Source of the DNA: Epithemia pelagica
Taxonomy: Eukaryota > Bacillariophyta > Bacillariophyceae > Surirellales > Surirellaceae
NCBI GenBank assembly: GCA_946965045.2
Contig: OX337229.1
Location: 5,084,001 to 5,148,000, forward strand
DNA: 64,000 nucleotides
Direction of reading: 5' to 3'
Of the stretch, positions 21,751-31,106 are shown piece by piece; position 1 is the stretch's first letter; the number at the start of each line of letters is the position of its first letter. Below the pieces are notes generated by a model. The model had not been told where the DNA came from and did no database searches. It saw only the letters and a program-made list of their open reading frames with translations. A program made the translations under genes and the position numbers.

Positions 21751-22527
21751 AATTCTCACCGTCTATGGTGGTTAGATTCTACATCTCATCGATTCCCCAT
21801 GTCACATAGCCTCGTGCTATCGCATCATGCCCTCTAGCTTCGAGCTATGTTTCCTAGCTTCGCGCTATATCGACCTATATTTCTTCGCAAATCATGAAAA
21901 GTGAGAATAGATTGACGAACTCACTCTCAAGACTAAACTGGGTCGTGCGGTATTACAACGGACATAAATTTGGCCGTTGCTCGGACATTATACTAACGCC
22001 CTAAACATACGCGCCCGAAATCATCGAGCGCACCCAAGCGACATCCGAGCGCTATCGGCATCTATCCGATCCAACGGTCTAAGTATCCCAAGCACGACAC
22101 ACGATCACGCGAGACCATATTTCCATTCCCACAATCTCCAAATTGTCAACAAGCTGCGCGCCATGAAAACAACTATGCCAACCCAAAGCAAGAGCTGTTG
22201 ACCCTGTATATGTTATCCGCCCACATATACATGTCATATACATCACATGAATCAACTCCAACTATTCCAAACCTGTTGCCGCCAAGAACCTATGACACAT
22301 GACCCTTGGCAGGACCGAACATTTCACGTAGACCTATCGTAGTAATCAACACACAATCTAACAATATCACCATTTATCACATCCTCTTTTGTGTCCCGAC
22401 TATCCTTCTGATAGACTTCGACTTGCTTGCTTCTCTGACCCTGAGAAGCTTGTATCGGTTGGTGACCTACCTGATTGTCTGCTCTACCGAGCATCAATGT
22501 CCCTACGATTCAGAAAGAATTGTAACA
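21745..22527 (+). repeat. 3' LTR of the Copia element
   Basis: Copy of 14144-14926 at a constant offset of 7,601 bp, with no mismatch noticed by eye. It is followed directly by the right target duplication CGCCT at 22528-22532. Confidence 0.95.
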
Positions 22528-22532
22528 CGCCT

Positions 22533-23572
22533 CTCAAGCGTCGACATTGGTGCGCCGCGGCCGCTTGGACTTTGTGAGCGAGGACACTTCCAACTTGGAA
22601 TTTGGTGGTACGTTGGATTCCAACTCCAACACGGCTTCCAATGGCTGCTCGTCCAACACATTCTACGACGACTGTCCGGGTGTCACTGGAACCCGCGTCT
22701 ACACATCGTCCATTAGTGGTCCCTCCAATAAGGGACCCTGTTACGTTTTGAATGGCAACACTGTCACCTATTGCGGTCGATGGCGGCGTGAGTCCAACTG
22801 TGTGACGAGCAATAACGCCGGTTCCACGGTGACGACACCCACTGAATACGGTGCATCGACCCGCGTCCAACGGGTTGTGGCATCCACCACGGAACTAAGT
22901 GTCTTGCCAGTATCACGGACCTTGTCGGGTGCCTGTTCCGGAGTGTGCGTCGACCCCAACGATGCCAGTAACTTGATTTTTCCCTTGCAAGCCAGTTCCA
23001 CGTGTGCCGTGTCGGGGGCATGGGTAGCCGTCAATGACCATTACGACGACGTGTGTGCCGTCCAACAAACCTGCAATCGACTCGTGGTGAACCAGGGTTG
23101 TGAAGGAACTGGTACAGGGTCCCTCGCCGGAACCTACCGGCCCCTTGCCAATCCAGCCGCCGAATGCAATGGCGATTACGTCGATTTGACGCGATCCGTC
23201 TACGTCAACGACGACAACGACAAGTACCTCTTTTATCGTGCGACACAGGATGAATGGGTGTTCAACTCCTTTTGTTCCAGTCTGGGCAATAGCAAAGGCT
23301 ACTTTGATGGAGGCAATGAACCCTTTCTCAACACGGAAGCTGAAATCCAGTGCTACGACGAAGGGTTTGGCAGTAGCAAGTCCTACGACTGGACAACGCT
23401 GGAGCTGTCCTGTACCGAACAGTCGGGTGGAATTGAAAACAAGGGAGGTCTTGGAACCGGCGAGGATGGGGGCACTTTCAACCTTTCTTCGTCTGCTGCG
23501 AGCCGCATGAATGGCGCTGTATTCTCCAGTTGTCTCGTTCTTGTTGTGCTTGCAGTTGTCTCCATTTTGTAG
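22533..23572 (+). pseudogene. Main part of the secreted, Cys-rich, probably GPI-anchored protein cut by the Copia insertion
   Basis: The frame continues the signal-peptide fragment at 14104-14143. It encodes about 346 residues with many Cys residues, Asn/Ser/Thr-rich segments and no inner membrane helix, ending in a Ser-rich stretch and a hydrophobic tail (FSSCLVLVVLAVVSIL), as in GPI-anchored or wall-associated proteins. No domain is recognised. The frame is open throughout and shows no decay, consistent with recent inactivation. Without its start codon and signal peptide, this half cannot make the secreted product unless transcription starts in the 3' LTR; the first in-frame start there would not supply a signal peptide. 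A second allele may be intact. Confidence 0.8.
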
Positions 23573-23695
23573 AGAGCAACTCGATGAATCAGACTGAGTG
23601 GTTTGGCAGGGAGAACGATCAAACTACCGAAAGGTGGATTGAGGTTCTCCATAGTTAGGTAACCTTGCCTCTTGAGGATTGAGGAGTACTCCTAG

Positions 23696-23892
23696 TGCCT
23701 CGTCCCAGTGTGTACCCATTACACCCTTGGCGCGCTCTTTGGGTACACCATTTCAACTAGATAGAACATGACCAATATTAGGCCTACGACAACATGTGGA
23801 TGTCCAAAGTTAATCTTTAAGACATCCTCTGTCAACATTTGATACCCCATCACACCCATATATGACATATCTAGGTCATATGAGCGCCTCCT
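23696..23892 (+). repeat. Left terminal inverted repeat of the piggyBac-like element
   Basis: Begins TGCCTCGTCCCAGTGTGTAC and matches the reverse complement of 29968-30163 with scattered substitutions. Shared blocks include GGGTACACCATTTCAACTAG and CATATGAGCGCCTCC. It is bordered outside by a palindrome AGGAGTACTCCT and CTAG. Confidence 0.88.
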
Positions 23893-23920
23893 TTCGGGGG
23901 TTGTGCTCGATTTTAGGCAT

Positions 23921-23960
23921 GTGGGGACATGTGGGGACATGTGGGGACATGTGGGGACAG
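23921..23960 (+). repeat. Tandem 10-bp repeat GTGGGGACAT x4
   Basis: Four consecutive copies of GTGGGGACAT (the last ends AG) just inside the left inverted repeat. Subterminal arrays of this kind can be transposase-binding sites; that role is inferred. Confidence 0.85.
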
Positions 23961-24212
23961 TGCTGCGGAAGGTCCTATGACAGTCCTACGACCATGGACG
24001 GATGTCCAGATATTTTAGACATACTTTCTGCGCCATTTTGTGCCATGGTCGACTTCCAGAACATGTCCTGGATGGGCATATAGATAGATAGATGCGCGCT
24101 GCGCACCGCTCCGGCGCGTCAATTCGGAACCCGCGGCACGAAATTTCATGTGTGTTCTTTCTGCACCACCTGAAGATCTCAACAAAATTGTACGACGATG
24201 ACCGCCTTTCGA

Positions 24213-24234
24213 ACAGTCCCCCTCGGGACTGTTT
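24213..24234. repeat. 9-bp stem hairpin upstream of the transposase
   Basis: AACAGTCCC and GGGACTGTT form a perfect inverted repeat around CCTC. It lies about 200 bp before the transposase ATG. Confidence 0.75.
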
Positions 24235-24268
24235 GATGCGATCCAAGCCTGCTGCACCCAAGCAATAC

Positions 24269-24300
24269 AAGCTTTGTGCAATGATCATTGCACAAAGCTT
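24269..24300. repeat. Perfect 32-bp palindrome
   Basis: The half-site AAGCTTTGTGCAATGA (24269-24284) is followed at once by its exact reverse complement (24285-24300) with no spacer. It lies inside the piggyBac-like element, 128 bp before the transposase ATG, and is a candidate dimer-binding operator. Confidence 0.9.
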
Positions 24301-24427
24301 CTATTTTTTGGTTGCAGCAGCGAAGAAGACGACGACGACAAATAACGACGGGGGTGGTAGAGATCACAAACAGGCAAGACAAACACCAACTTCTACGACA
24401 ATCAAAGTGGCAGAAACAACAACAACA

Positions 24428-27400
24428 ATGCCTGCATTAAGTCGCTTAGGTCCAGGGTCCAGGGCTTTTGTTAAGGGCAGCAAACCTGAGGAGCCTGTAT
24501 TGATTGTACGAGCCCTTGGAAGCAGGTCCTGGGAAGTGGAACGGCAAAACAGGAGCAATGGAACGAGAACGGGCGAGCTGATGAAAAAGACTTCTTACCA
24601 GCTAAGGAAGCCACTGCAAGGCGAGGCATTTCCTGGAGACAATGGTGGACCAAGGTATGCTGCGCGTGGTACTACTAATGCAAGTTCAACAGCTGCCTCG
24701 TCTTCTGGTGGAGGTGCCGTGGCAAACAACGCCAGCACTCAAGAGCAGGTGCTTGTCGAAGAAGCAAGTGGTGATGGGAATGAGGAGGTGGAAGTTGTGG
24801 TCCGTGGTGGTGACGAGCAGGGACAGCAGCAGCAACAGCAGGCGGTAGCGCAACCGGACGTGGAGCAAGAGGATGTTGTGCTGGTCATGAATGAAGGTGG
24901 CAGCAATGAACAAGTTGAAGTGCTTGTCGACGAACGAGCAACAAACAATCAGCACGAGACAAGAACCGAACAAACAACGGCCACTGAACAAACAACAAAC
25001 CGACAACAAACAACAAACCAACAAATCAGCACACCCACGTCTCCTCCTCTGCAACAAGCAGCTGCACAGATTGCACAGGCGCTGATGGAGGATTCCTCAT
25101 CAATCAGCAGTGAAAACATTCACGTGCCAAGAATGGAAAATGAGAACCAGCAGCAGAACAGCACTAACACTGGTCCTCCGCAGCTTCTTCCCGGTGGTAT
25201 CCATGTTGACAACGATGACGTCTCTGAAGTGTCCATGGACGATTACTTTACTGGGATGGAAGATTTCCCGTATTTCTTTGCGGACGACGAAGATGCCATT
25301 GACCCGAACAGTGCTGCACTCGCTCATGAGCTTGAACGCAGAGACGTGTACCGGGTCAAGCATCAGAAATATGTTGCAAGGAAGAAACAACTTGTCGACG
25401 AAAATTGGAAGGTTCACCTCGAAGCTCCAAAACGAAACGGAATTGAGATTGGTGATCTGGTATACAAAAAAGTCAATGGATCCACCATCAATCGGCATTA
25501 TGGTGTTGTTGTGGGGAAACATCCGGATAGTGTGCATGGAAACCCTCTGTGGAATGTCCAGTTTGATGGCGAGAACCACGTCGAGCAAGCACTTTCAGGG
25601 GGGAACCAAATCCGTTTGATACATGACAACCGAGCATTTACGTGGCAAATCGTTGATGGCGACACCAAGCCTGACAATCCGGTTGAAGAATTCCAGGACG
25701 TGGGAGTCATTGGATTTGATTTTCAACAATCCTTTTCGGCTGCAAACTTGTCCATCGACAATGAGCAGTACGATTTCCCATTCATGCGCCTTCTCCTTCA
25801 CTTGTGGCCCGGTAAGTGTTTGATTGCTAAGTGTCCTGGGGATTGCTTTGGATTCTTGTCGACTAACAGTCTGTATCATGTCTCAAAAGGGAGTTGGCGA
25901 CAACAACTCAACAAACTGAACCAAGCGATTGATGAGCGAAACGAGGGAAGGTTGCGAAGCCGCCATCTCCGGTCCGTGTCCGAGTTCGAGTGGTGGGCCT
26001 TTTGGGGCATCATCATTGGAGCTTCCCCTTGTCACAAAGGTGGCATCCAACTGTTTGATGACGCGCCTGCGTATCGCAAGTTCTCACCGTCCGTCAATGT
26101 GTCCAAAGGTGGAATGGACGTGATGTCAAAGACTCGGTTCTTTGACATCAAAGAGATCGTCCACCGGGCATTTGAGGGCGAGAACTCAGGCAACCCTTGG
26201 AACAAGATCCAGCCCTTAATTGATGGCTTCAACGAAAATCGCCATCAAACAGTTGCAACCTCGTCAACGGTGACGTTAGACGAGATCATGAGCCCGTTCC
26301 AACCGCGAACAACTCAATCGTCCACCCTCCCCCATCTTTCATATATCCAGCGAAAACCAAAACCGCTAGGTACAGAAATGAAGGTAAGTTGGTGCTTTTG
26401 CAGTTCTTGCGTTGGTGCTTCGAACTCATCCAGTTGATTGTTACTTGTTTGTTGGGTGTTTCTTGGCTACGTGTCTAAACAGGCTTCGGCGGACACTAAG
26501 ACAGGCTGCCTCGTCTTCCTTGAAATACAGGAAGGACAGATTCCCATGAAGCTCAAGAAGTTTGTTCCTGACCTGGGGGTCACAGCTGGTACGTCGCTTC
26601 GGTTGGTGGAGGGAATTCAGTTTTCGGGACAGTCAATCATCGAGCGTGTACAAGCCCAGAATGAGGGCAACATGCGGTCCCTGATTTGTGCAGACTCGTG
26701 GTTTGGTAGCGTGAAAATGGTTGAGGCAATGAAGTGCCTGCACCAGAAACCAAGGCAACCAACAGCTCGAGACCGTCGCTCCTACTTCGTGGCGGTTGAC
26801 AAAGAGCTTGGACAAAACAACAATGCACCCGAAGTTATCTGTGCGATCAAAACCAACACAGGTTGGTTTCCACAGGAGGAACTTCAGAAAGAGATGGAAG
26901 GGTATCCATCTGGAGCCTACCTAGTATTGGAATGCAAGGCCCCAGGTACCAACGTTGACCTGGTGGCCATTGGATACAAATACAATTCGCGGAAAACGCT
27001 TACCTTTGCGATGTCCAAGAATGCGGAGACAACCGAACCTGGCTACCCCTACATCGCCAGGTTCGCCGACGAGCACGGAAACGTGCGGGAGCGACGAGTG
27101 CTCCGTCCGAAATGCCTGTCCGTGTACTTTGGGGTTTCAAACATCATCGACGTACACAACCATTTCAGGCAAGGCATTCTGCGGTTGGAGATGCTTTGGA
27201 AGACGCCGAACCCGTGGTTCCGGCTTGTCTCAACGATAATCGGTGTCACCGTGGTTGATTGTCACATGGCAGTCAAGTTTCACTTGGGACGACAATTTGC
27301 AGGCTCATGTGGGATCGAACAGTTCGCAGATTGCCTCGCCTGGGATCTCACGCACAACAAATTCAACAAACAGATTGATCCGCATGCCACCATCCGTCCC

Positions 27401-27997
27401 AACATTGTGCCGAATTTCATGGGTCGCGGAGGTGATGGAACAGGAACCAACGACAGCATCGCTGAGTATGTTCGCATGATGCACAATGCATTCATGGCTC
27501 AACTTGGTTCTGGAGGTGTACCAGCAGGAATCATGAACCCACCATTCCCTGTTACTTCCCCTGCAGAGTCCTCGTTAACCAGCTCCAGCTCGTCCATTGC
27601 TGCAGACGATACGAGCGTCTCAACTGCTGGCGGAGCATTCTCGTTATGGTGCCTTCCTACCAGCCAATCGAGTGGATCATCATCGTCTCAGCATCCAACC
27701 GCTGACCACCGGCCAATCTACAATCCTGATAGGACCACCGATTCAGATGGGAAGCAACGGCCTAAGGGGCGTCGGTGTGTCATCTGTGGGTTTCAGACGC
27801 GATCCATTTGCGGGCATCCATCCTGTATGTCTCAGACGAGTATGCGCAAGGTGCAAGGATCCGAAGAAATGAAGGAAAGCTGCGGTGTCCCAATTTGCCG
27901 TGCCCACATTATCCGTCCTAAATTTAAACATCCGTGCATTCAAGAGCACATTATTCGGTTGGAAAAAGAGAGGGCACGACAGCAAAACGCAGAATGA
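24428..27997 (+). CDS. piggyBac-like transposase (DDE_Tnp_1_7 type), three exons
   Basis: Predicted join(24428..25811,25890..26383,26483..27997), 1,130 aa. Both introns are GT-AG; the first (78 nt) is open in frame, so the unspliced message would also read through. Residues 1-220 are polar and Gln/Glu/Asn-rich. The piggyBac core starts near 'DVGVIGFDFQQSFSAANL'. Candidate catalytic aspartates: LDEIMSPF (Asp592), ADSWFG (Asp697) and IIDVHNHFR (Asp849). The YIQRKPKPLGTEMK motif precedes the second intron. The C-terminus holds a Cys/His cluster (RRCVICGF ... CGHPSC ... CGVPICRAHI), as in other piggyBac proteins with a Zn-binding end. It should cut and paste the element at its ends. All three Asp are present and no stop interrupts the spliced frame, so it may be active. 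Confidence 0.88.
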
Positions 27998-28120
27998 CGC
28001 AACAACTTGTTCATGATATCTACGGAAATTACATATGATTAGGAAACAAACAGACCCATAGTTATAAGAATAATTCTACTATAGTTGATTTCATGTCACA
28101 GATCCTCTGCATTTGTAGCA

Positions 28121-28711
28121 CTACGGCAGCTTTTTGAGTATAGCATTGATGGAGTGCTGCGTCTTGTTCTCAGTGTCACTTCCTTCATTGCGATTTTTCT
28201 TCACGAGAGACAACAGCGTCGAAGCTCCAACAACACTCATTTTAAGAGTGATGACCATCGGCTCCATGGTCACTACAGTATTGAGAGAATGGGTGGTCTC
28301 CACAACAATCTTGGTCTTGACAATGCTTCCGGTGCTGGAGCGTAAGATCGAACCACTAAGTTCGTTCTTGATGTACGTGATTGGAATCACGAGATCAGGT
28401 ACGGAGTCGTCCATCTTTCCACGATAGAACAGGCGAATTGAGAGCTCGTTTGGGTGCATAGCAGACAAGTAGGATCGCTGCAAGAGTAGAACACCCCGAT
28501 CAACAATCAACCGCCCGTCAGTTGTTGCGTTTTGATTACTTGTCGCCGAGTTCATGTATGCATTGACGCCGGCTTCCCCAAACATTGTAACTGTTTCGCC
28601 AACCGCGTTGAGCTCTTGACCACCATCACACACGACGATGAATCCGTTCGCTAACTTCATTGTCTCAAATCTCTTGCTTTTAGTACTTCCTTCCAGTGCA
28701 GGTTGTGCCAT
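28121..28711 (-). CDS. Accessory protein of the piggyBac-like element, function unknown
   Basis: 196 aa from the ATG at 28711 (MAQPALEG); an upstream in-frame ATG at 28780 would add 23 residues. The sequence is balanced, with no membrane helix, ending in a Lys-rich tail. The middle is rich in Val/Ile/Thr and looks like a beta-rich fold ('DGRLIVDRGVLLLQRSYLS', 'DLVIPITYIKNELSGSIL', 'TKIVVETTHSLNTVVTM'). No family recognised. It is divergent from the third gene of the element, with about 360 bp between start codons, suggesting a shared promoter. Because it lies between the inverted repeats it is either an element gene or captured cargo. Confidence 0.6.
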   Translation of the reverse strand: MAQPALEGSTKSKRFETMKLANGFIVVCDGGQELNAVGETVTMFGEAGVNAYMNSATSNQNATTDGRLIVDRGVLLLQRSYLSAMHPNELSIRLFYRGKMDDSVPDLVIPITYIKNELSGSILRSSTGSIVKTKIVVETTHSLNTVVTMEPMVITLKMSVVGASTLLSLVKKNRNEGSDTENKTQHSINAILKKLP

Positions 28712-29071
28712 CTTTTCTGGATACAGTAGGGCGAGTGAAAATGTAAGAAACTGGCAACATCCAAGGTCAATCAACACCATTTCTGTACGTACCGGCGTAT
28801 GTTCAGTGTGGAGTTTGCAAAGGGGAGCTGTGGCTATTTGCTATAGCTGCTCCTGCTGTCTGGTTGTTGTTTGGGTTGTCGTTTTCTGTTTTGTGAGACA
28901 CTGGATTGTGGATCAGGTATTGGCGCCGTCCGTTGCGCAGCGCGCTCCAATTTTTTAAATAATAAAGTGAAGCGTCCGGCGCATACTCGGAACCTATTTG
29001 TTAACAAACACGACCCCATCATCTATAGTCGTCTCATTCATTTTCATGGAAGTGAAGAAGAACGAAGAACC

Positions 29072-29686
29072 ATGTCGACAATTATCAACGGCCGCCGCAT
29101 CAGTTTGCGGAATCGAGAACGAAACAAGGAAGGTAGCAGAGACGTCCTTCCATCGTCCAGTTCTGCTGTGCTTCGGTCCAACCCCCTACCAACCGGATCA
29201 CTTTTGTCCTCGTCCTCCTCGAAGCAGTCGAAAACGAAGAAAGCACCTACAAAGGGAAGGGTGACTGGCAACAACGTGAAGGGGGCCAAGCGGCAGGTGA
29301 AGGCCAAGAAAGCAATGGTAGTAGAGAAAAGCAACGATGGAAAACAGATCGAGGAGCAGAAGAGCAAGACGAAACAGGTTGTTGCGGAAAAACCACCCCC
29401 CAAGATCATTGTTGCAGCACCTGACAAGTTCGACCTTATGATGACGATGCATTGCAACCACAACAAGGAAAACAGTGGTGTATCCAACAATCTACCAAAG
29501 AATCAGTCCATGGAGGCATTGAGCGACAAAGAGACGTCTTGCGGCGGAATTGTTGCTTCCAAAGGCGACAGTGCTGGTGGGGAACCTAAGAATCGCAAAT
29601 CCAGCATCAGTGTGGACAGTAATCTGTCATTTGAGTTTGCCGAGACGCAGCAGGAGCCTTGTATCGCCTACAAGTTTGAGTACTAG
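29072..29686 (+). CDS. Lys-rich basic accessory protein of the piggyBac-like element
   Basis: 204 aa from ATG 29072 (MSTIINGRRISLRNRERN). Residues 1-115 are strongly basic, Ser/Lys-rich, with a block like a histone-H1 tail ('KKAPTKGRVTGNNVKGAKRQVKAKK'). The second half contains 'PPPKIIVAAPDKFDLMMTM', a Ser-rich stretch, and an acidic/aromatic end (LSFEFAETQQEPCIAYKFEY). No domain recognised; composition suggests nucleic-acid or chromatin binding. It starts opposite the 28121-28711 gene. Its stop is about 280 bp before the right inverted repeat. Confidence 0.55.
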   Translation: MSTIINGRRISLRNRERNKEGSRDVLPSSSSAVLRSNPLPTGSLLSSSSSKQSKTKKAPTKGRVTGNNVKGAKRQVKAKKAMVVEKSNDGKQIEEQKSKTKQVVAEKPPPKIIVAAPDKFDLMMTMHCNHNKENSGVSNNLPKNQSMEALSDKETSCGGIVASKGDSAGGEPKNRKSSISVDSNLSFEFAETQQEPCIAYKFEY

Positions 29687-29967
29687 AGTGAAAACGTAGC
29701 TTAAACATGTCTCCTTTATAAAATCTTCCATTGCCAAATATTTATCCAATAGTAGGAAATCCGCCACGTCGTTGCTTGGACAGACCTGTAGCATGTCGTG
29801 ATAGAGCCCGGACCAGAGAGTGACATCCCCAATCCATCAACAGCATACCACTTGTTGATTGGACAGCGCCATGGCACCCTATCATTGCCACAGGTTGCTC
29901 TCCAGTGGGATGGGTACATTGGGTGAAAGTGTGCCCAAACGTGCCGCACGCTGCACATGCCTCTAAT

Positions 29968-30163
29968 GGAGGCGCTCATATGACCTAGGTATGTCATATA
30001 TAGGTCTAATGGGGTATCAAATGTTGTTAGAGGATGTCCTAAAGATTAACTTTGAGCATCCACATGTTGCCGTAGGCCTAATATTGGTCATGTTCTATCT
30101 AGTTGAAATGGTGTACCCAAAGAGCGCTCCCGGGGCGTAATGGGTACACCCCGGGACGAGGCA
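29968..30163 (-). repeat. Right terminal inverted repeat of the piggyBac-like element
   Basis: Reverse complement begins TGCCTCGTCCCGGGGTGTAC and parallels the left repeat to the shared CATATGAGCGCCTCC block. CTAG follows at 30164-30167. Confidence 0.88.
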
Positions 30164-31106
30164 CTAGCTAGTAGCTTATCGACTACTCCCACGAACCATC
30201 AGTCATGAATTGAATGGTACATGTGACTGACGTGCGTAAACGTGGACAAAGTCACACCAGAAACTGGCCTTTGATTTTTTGTATGTGCAAAAAGTCCCCG
30301 TGCATGTACACTATGGTCAATAGTAACCGTTGATGTGATCGCTTCACTTCCGAATCATTGTAGTGTAGCGATCGTAGCTTTCAGAATTCACTCCTAAGCG
30401 TGTGTATTGGGCCCATTCATACTTTATCCAATGATTCATTTCCCCTTGAAGCACTGGAAATTGTTGTCTGCGACCGGATCTATCGTCTCCGCCACCTCAT
30501 TCCTCTCCCTCCAACAAACCCAGCATCTCTCTTCTGTTTGGGCCCCAAACAAAGAACAAGGATAGCAGCAGGCGGGGTGGAAAGACTCGTCCGTCTCGTC
30601 TCTCGTCTCTCGTCATCTCAAAGCGATCGTCTCTCTCTCGCAACTTTTGAACTCTCTGTTGCTGCCCCTTAGTCAAAGAGCCGCTGGATTAGAAGCCATT
30701 TTTGTGGACGAAACTTTGCATCAGAGAAAACGAAAAGTAATTCCTTTGCTGGTTGGGTCTCTTCATTTGTCAGCATTCCTTTCTTGACCTCTCCTCCTAT
30801 CATCTCTCTTTTGACTCTCGATAGTGGTTGTTTTCCTCTCCATAGAATATTGTGAGTATGACTGTCGCACTTCGCATGCGTTGCACCTTCGCCAAATTTG
30901 TATCTAATTCAGGAGAGCGGTCGCACCTCCTTTTCACGTTGCAGTTTGCCTCCCTCCTTGCTTTTCTTTTATCGATCAAGGCCTTGTGTATTTCATTTCG
31001 GATTTGGTCCATTCAGTTCCATTTCATCCTCAAGTCCCCCTTCCTTTTCCAGTGACACGACACTTGATACTTTGACTAGCCGAACCATCAGTGCTCCATC
31101 CACATA
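30164..31106. other. Upstream region of gene A of the RFKR-box cluster
   Basis: No gene called. Pyrimidine-rich tracts (CTCTCGTCTC-type at about 30590-30650) and ordinary intergenic sequence lead to the ATG at 31107. Confidence 0.35.

Larger units (their letters stand above)
14144..22527 (+). mobile_element. Complete Copia-type LTR retrotransposon
   Basis: Length 8,384 bp. Two 783-bp LTRs (14144-14926 and 21745-22527) begin TGTTAG and end GTAACA; I saw no difference between them by eye. Both sides carry the 5-bp target duplication CGCCT (14139-14143 and 22528-22532). A purine tract TGTGGGGAG directly precedes the 3' LTR. Internal content: an accessory frame right after the 5' LTR, a repeat-rich leader, and one intact gag-pol frame with protease, integrase, reverse transcriptase and RNase H in Copia order. 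No primer-binding site could be matched to a tRNA by eye after 14926. Intact frame and matching LTRs point to a very recent insertion. Confidence 0.95.
23696..30163 (+). mobile_element. piggyBac-like DNA transposon with three genes
   Basis: Long terminal inverted repeats bound the element: left about 23696-23892, right about 29968-30163, both starting TGCCTCGTCCC from the outside and staying similar for about 196 bp. CTAG flanks both ends (23692-23695 and 30164-30167) and may be the target duplication; because CTAG is palindromic, it could also be the end of the inverted repeat. Between the ends lie a piggyBac transposase (24428-27997) and two divergent genes (28121-28711 minus, 29072-29686 plus). 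The left end starts about 120 bp after the stop codon of the disrupted secreted-protein gene. Confidence 0.88.

Noticed and set aside
25812..25889. Reading the piggyBac transposase without its first intron
   Set aside because: The 26 extra codons interrupt the conserved block, and the segment has perfect GTAAGT, CTAAC and AG signals, so splicing is more likely.
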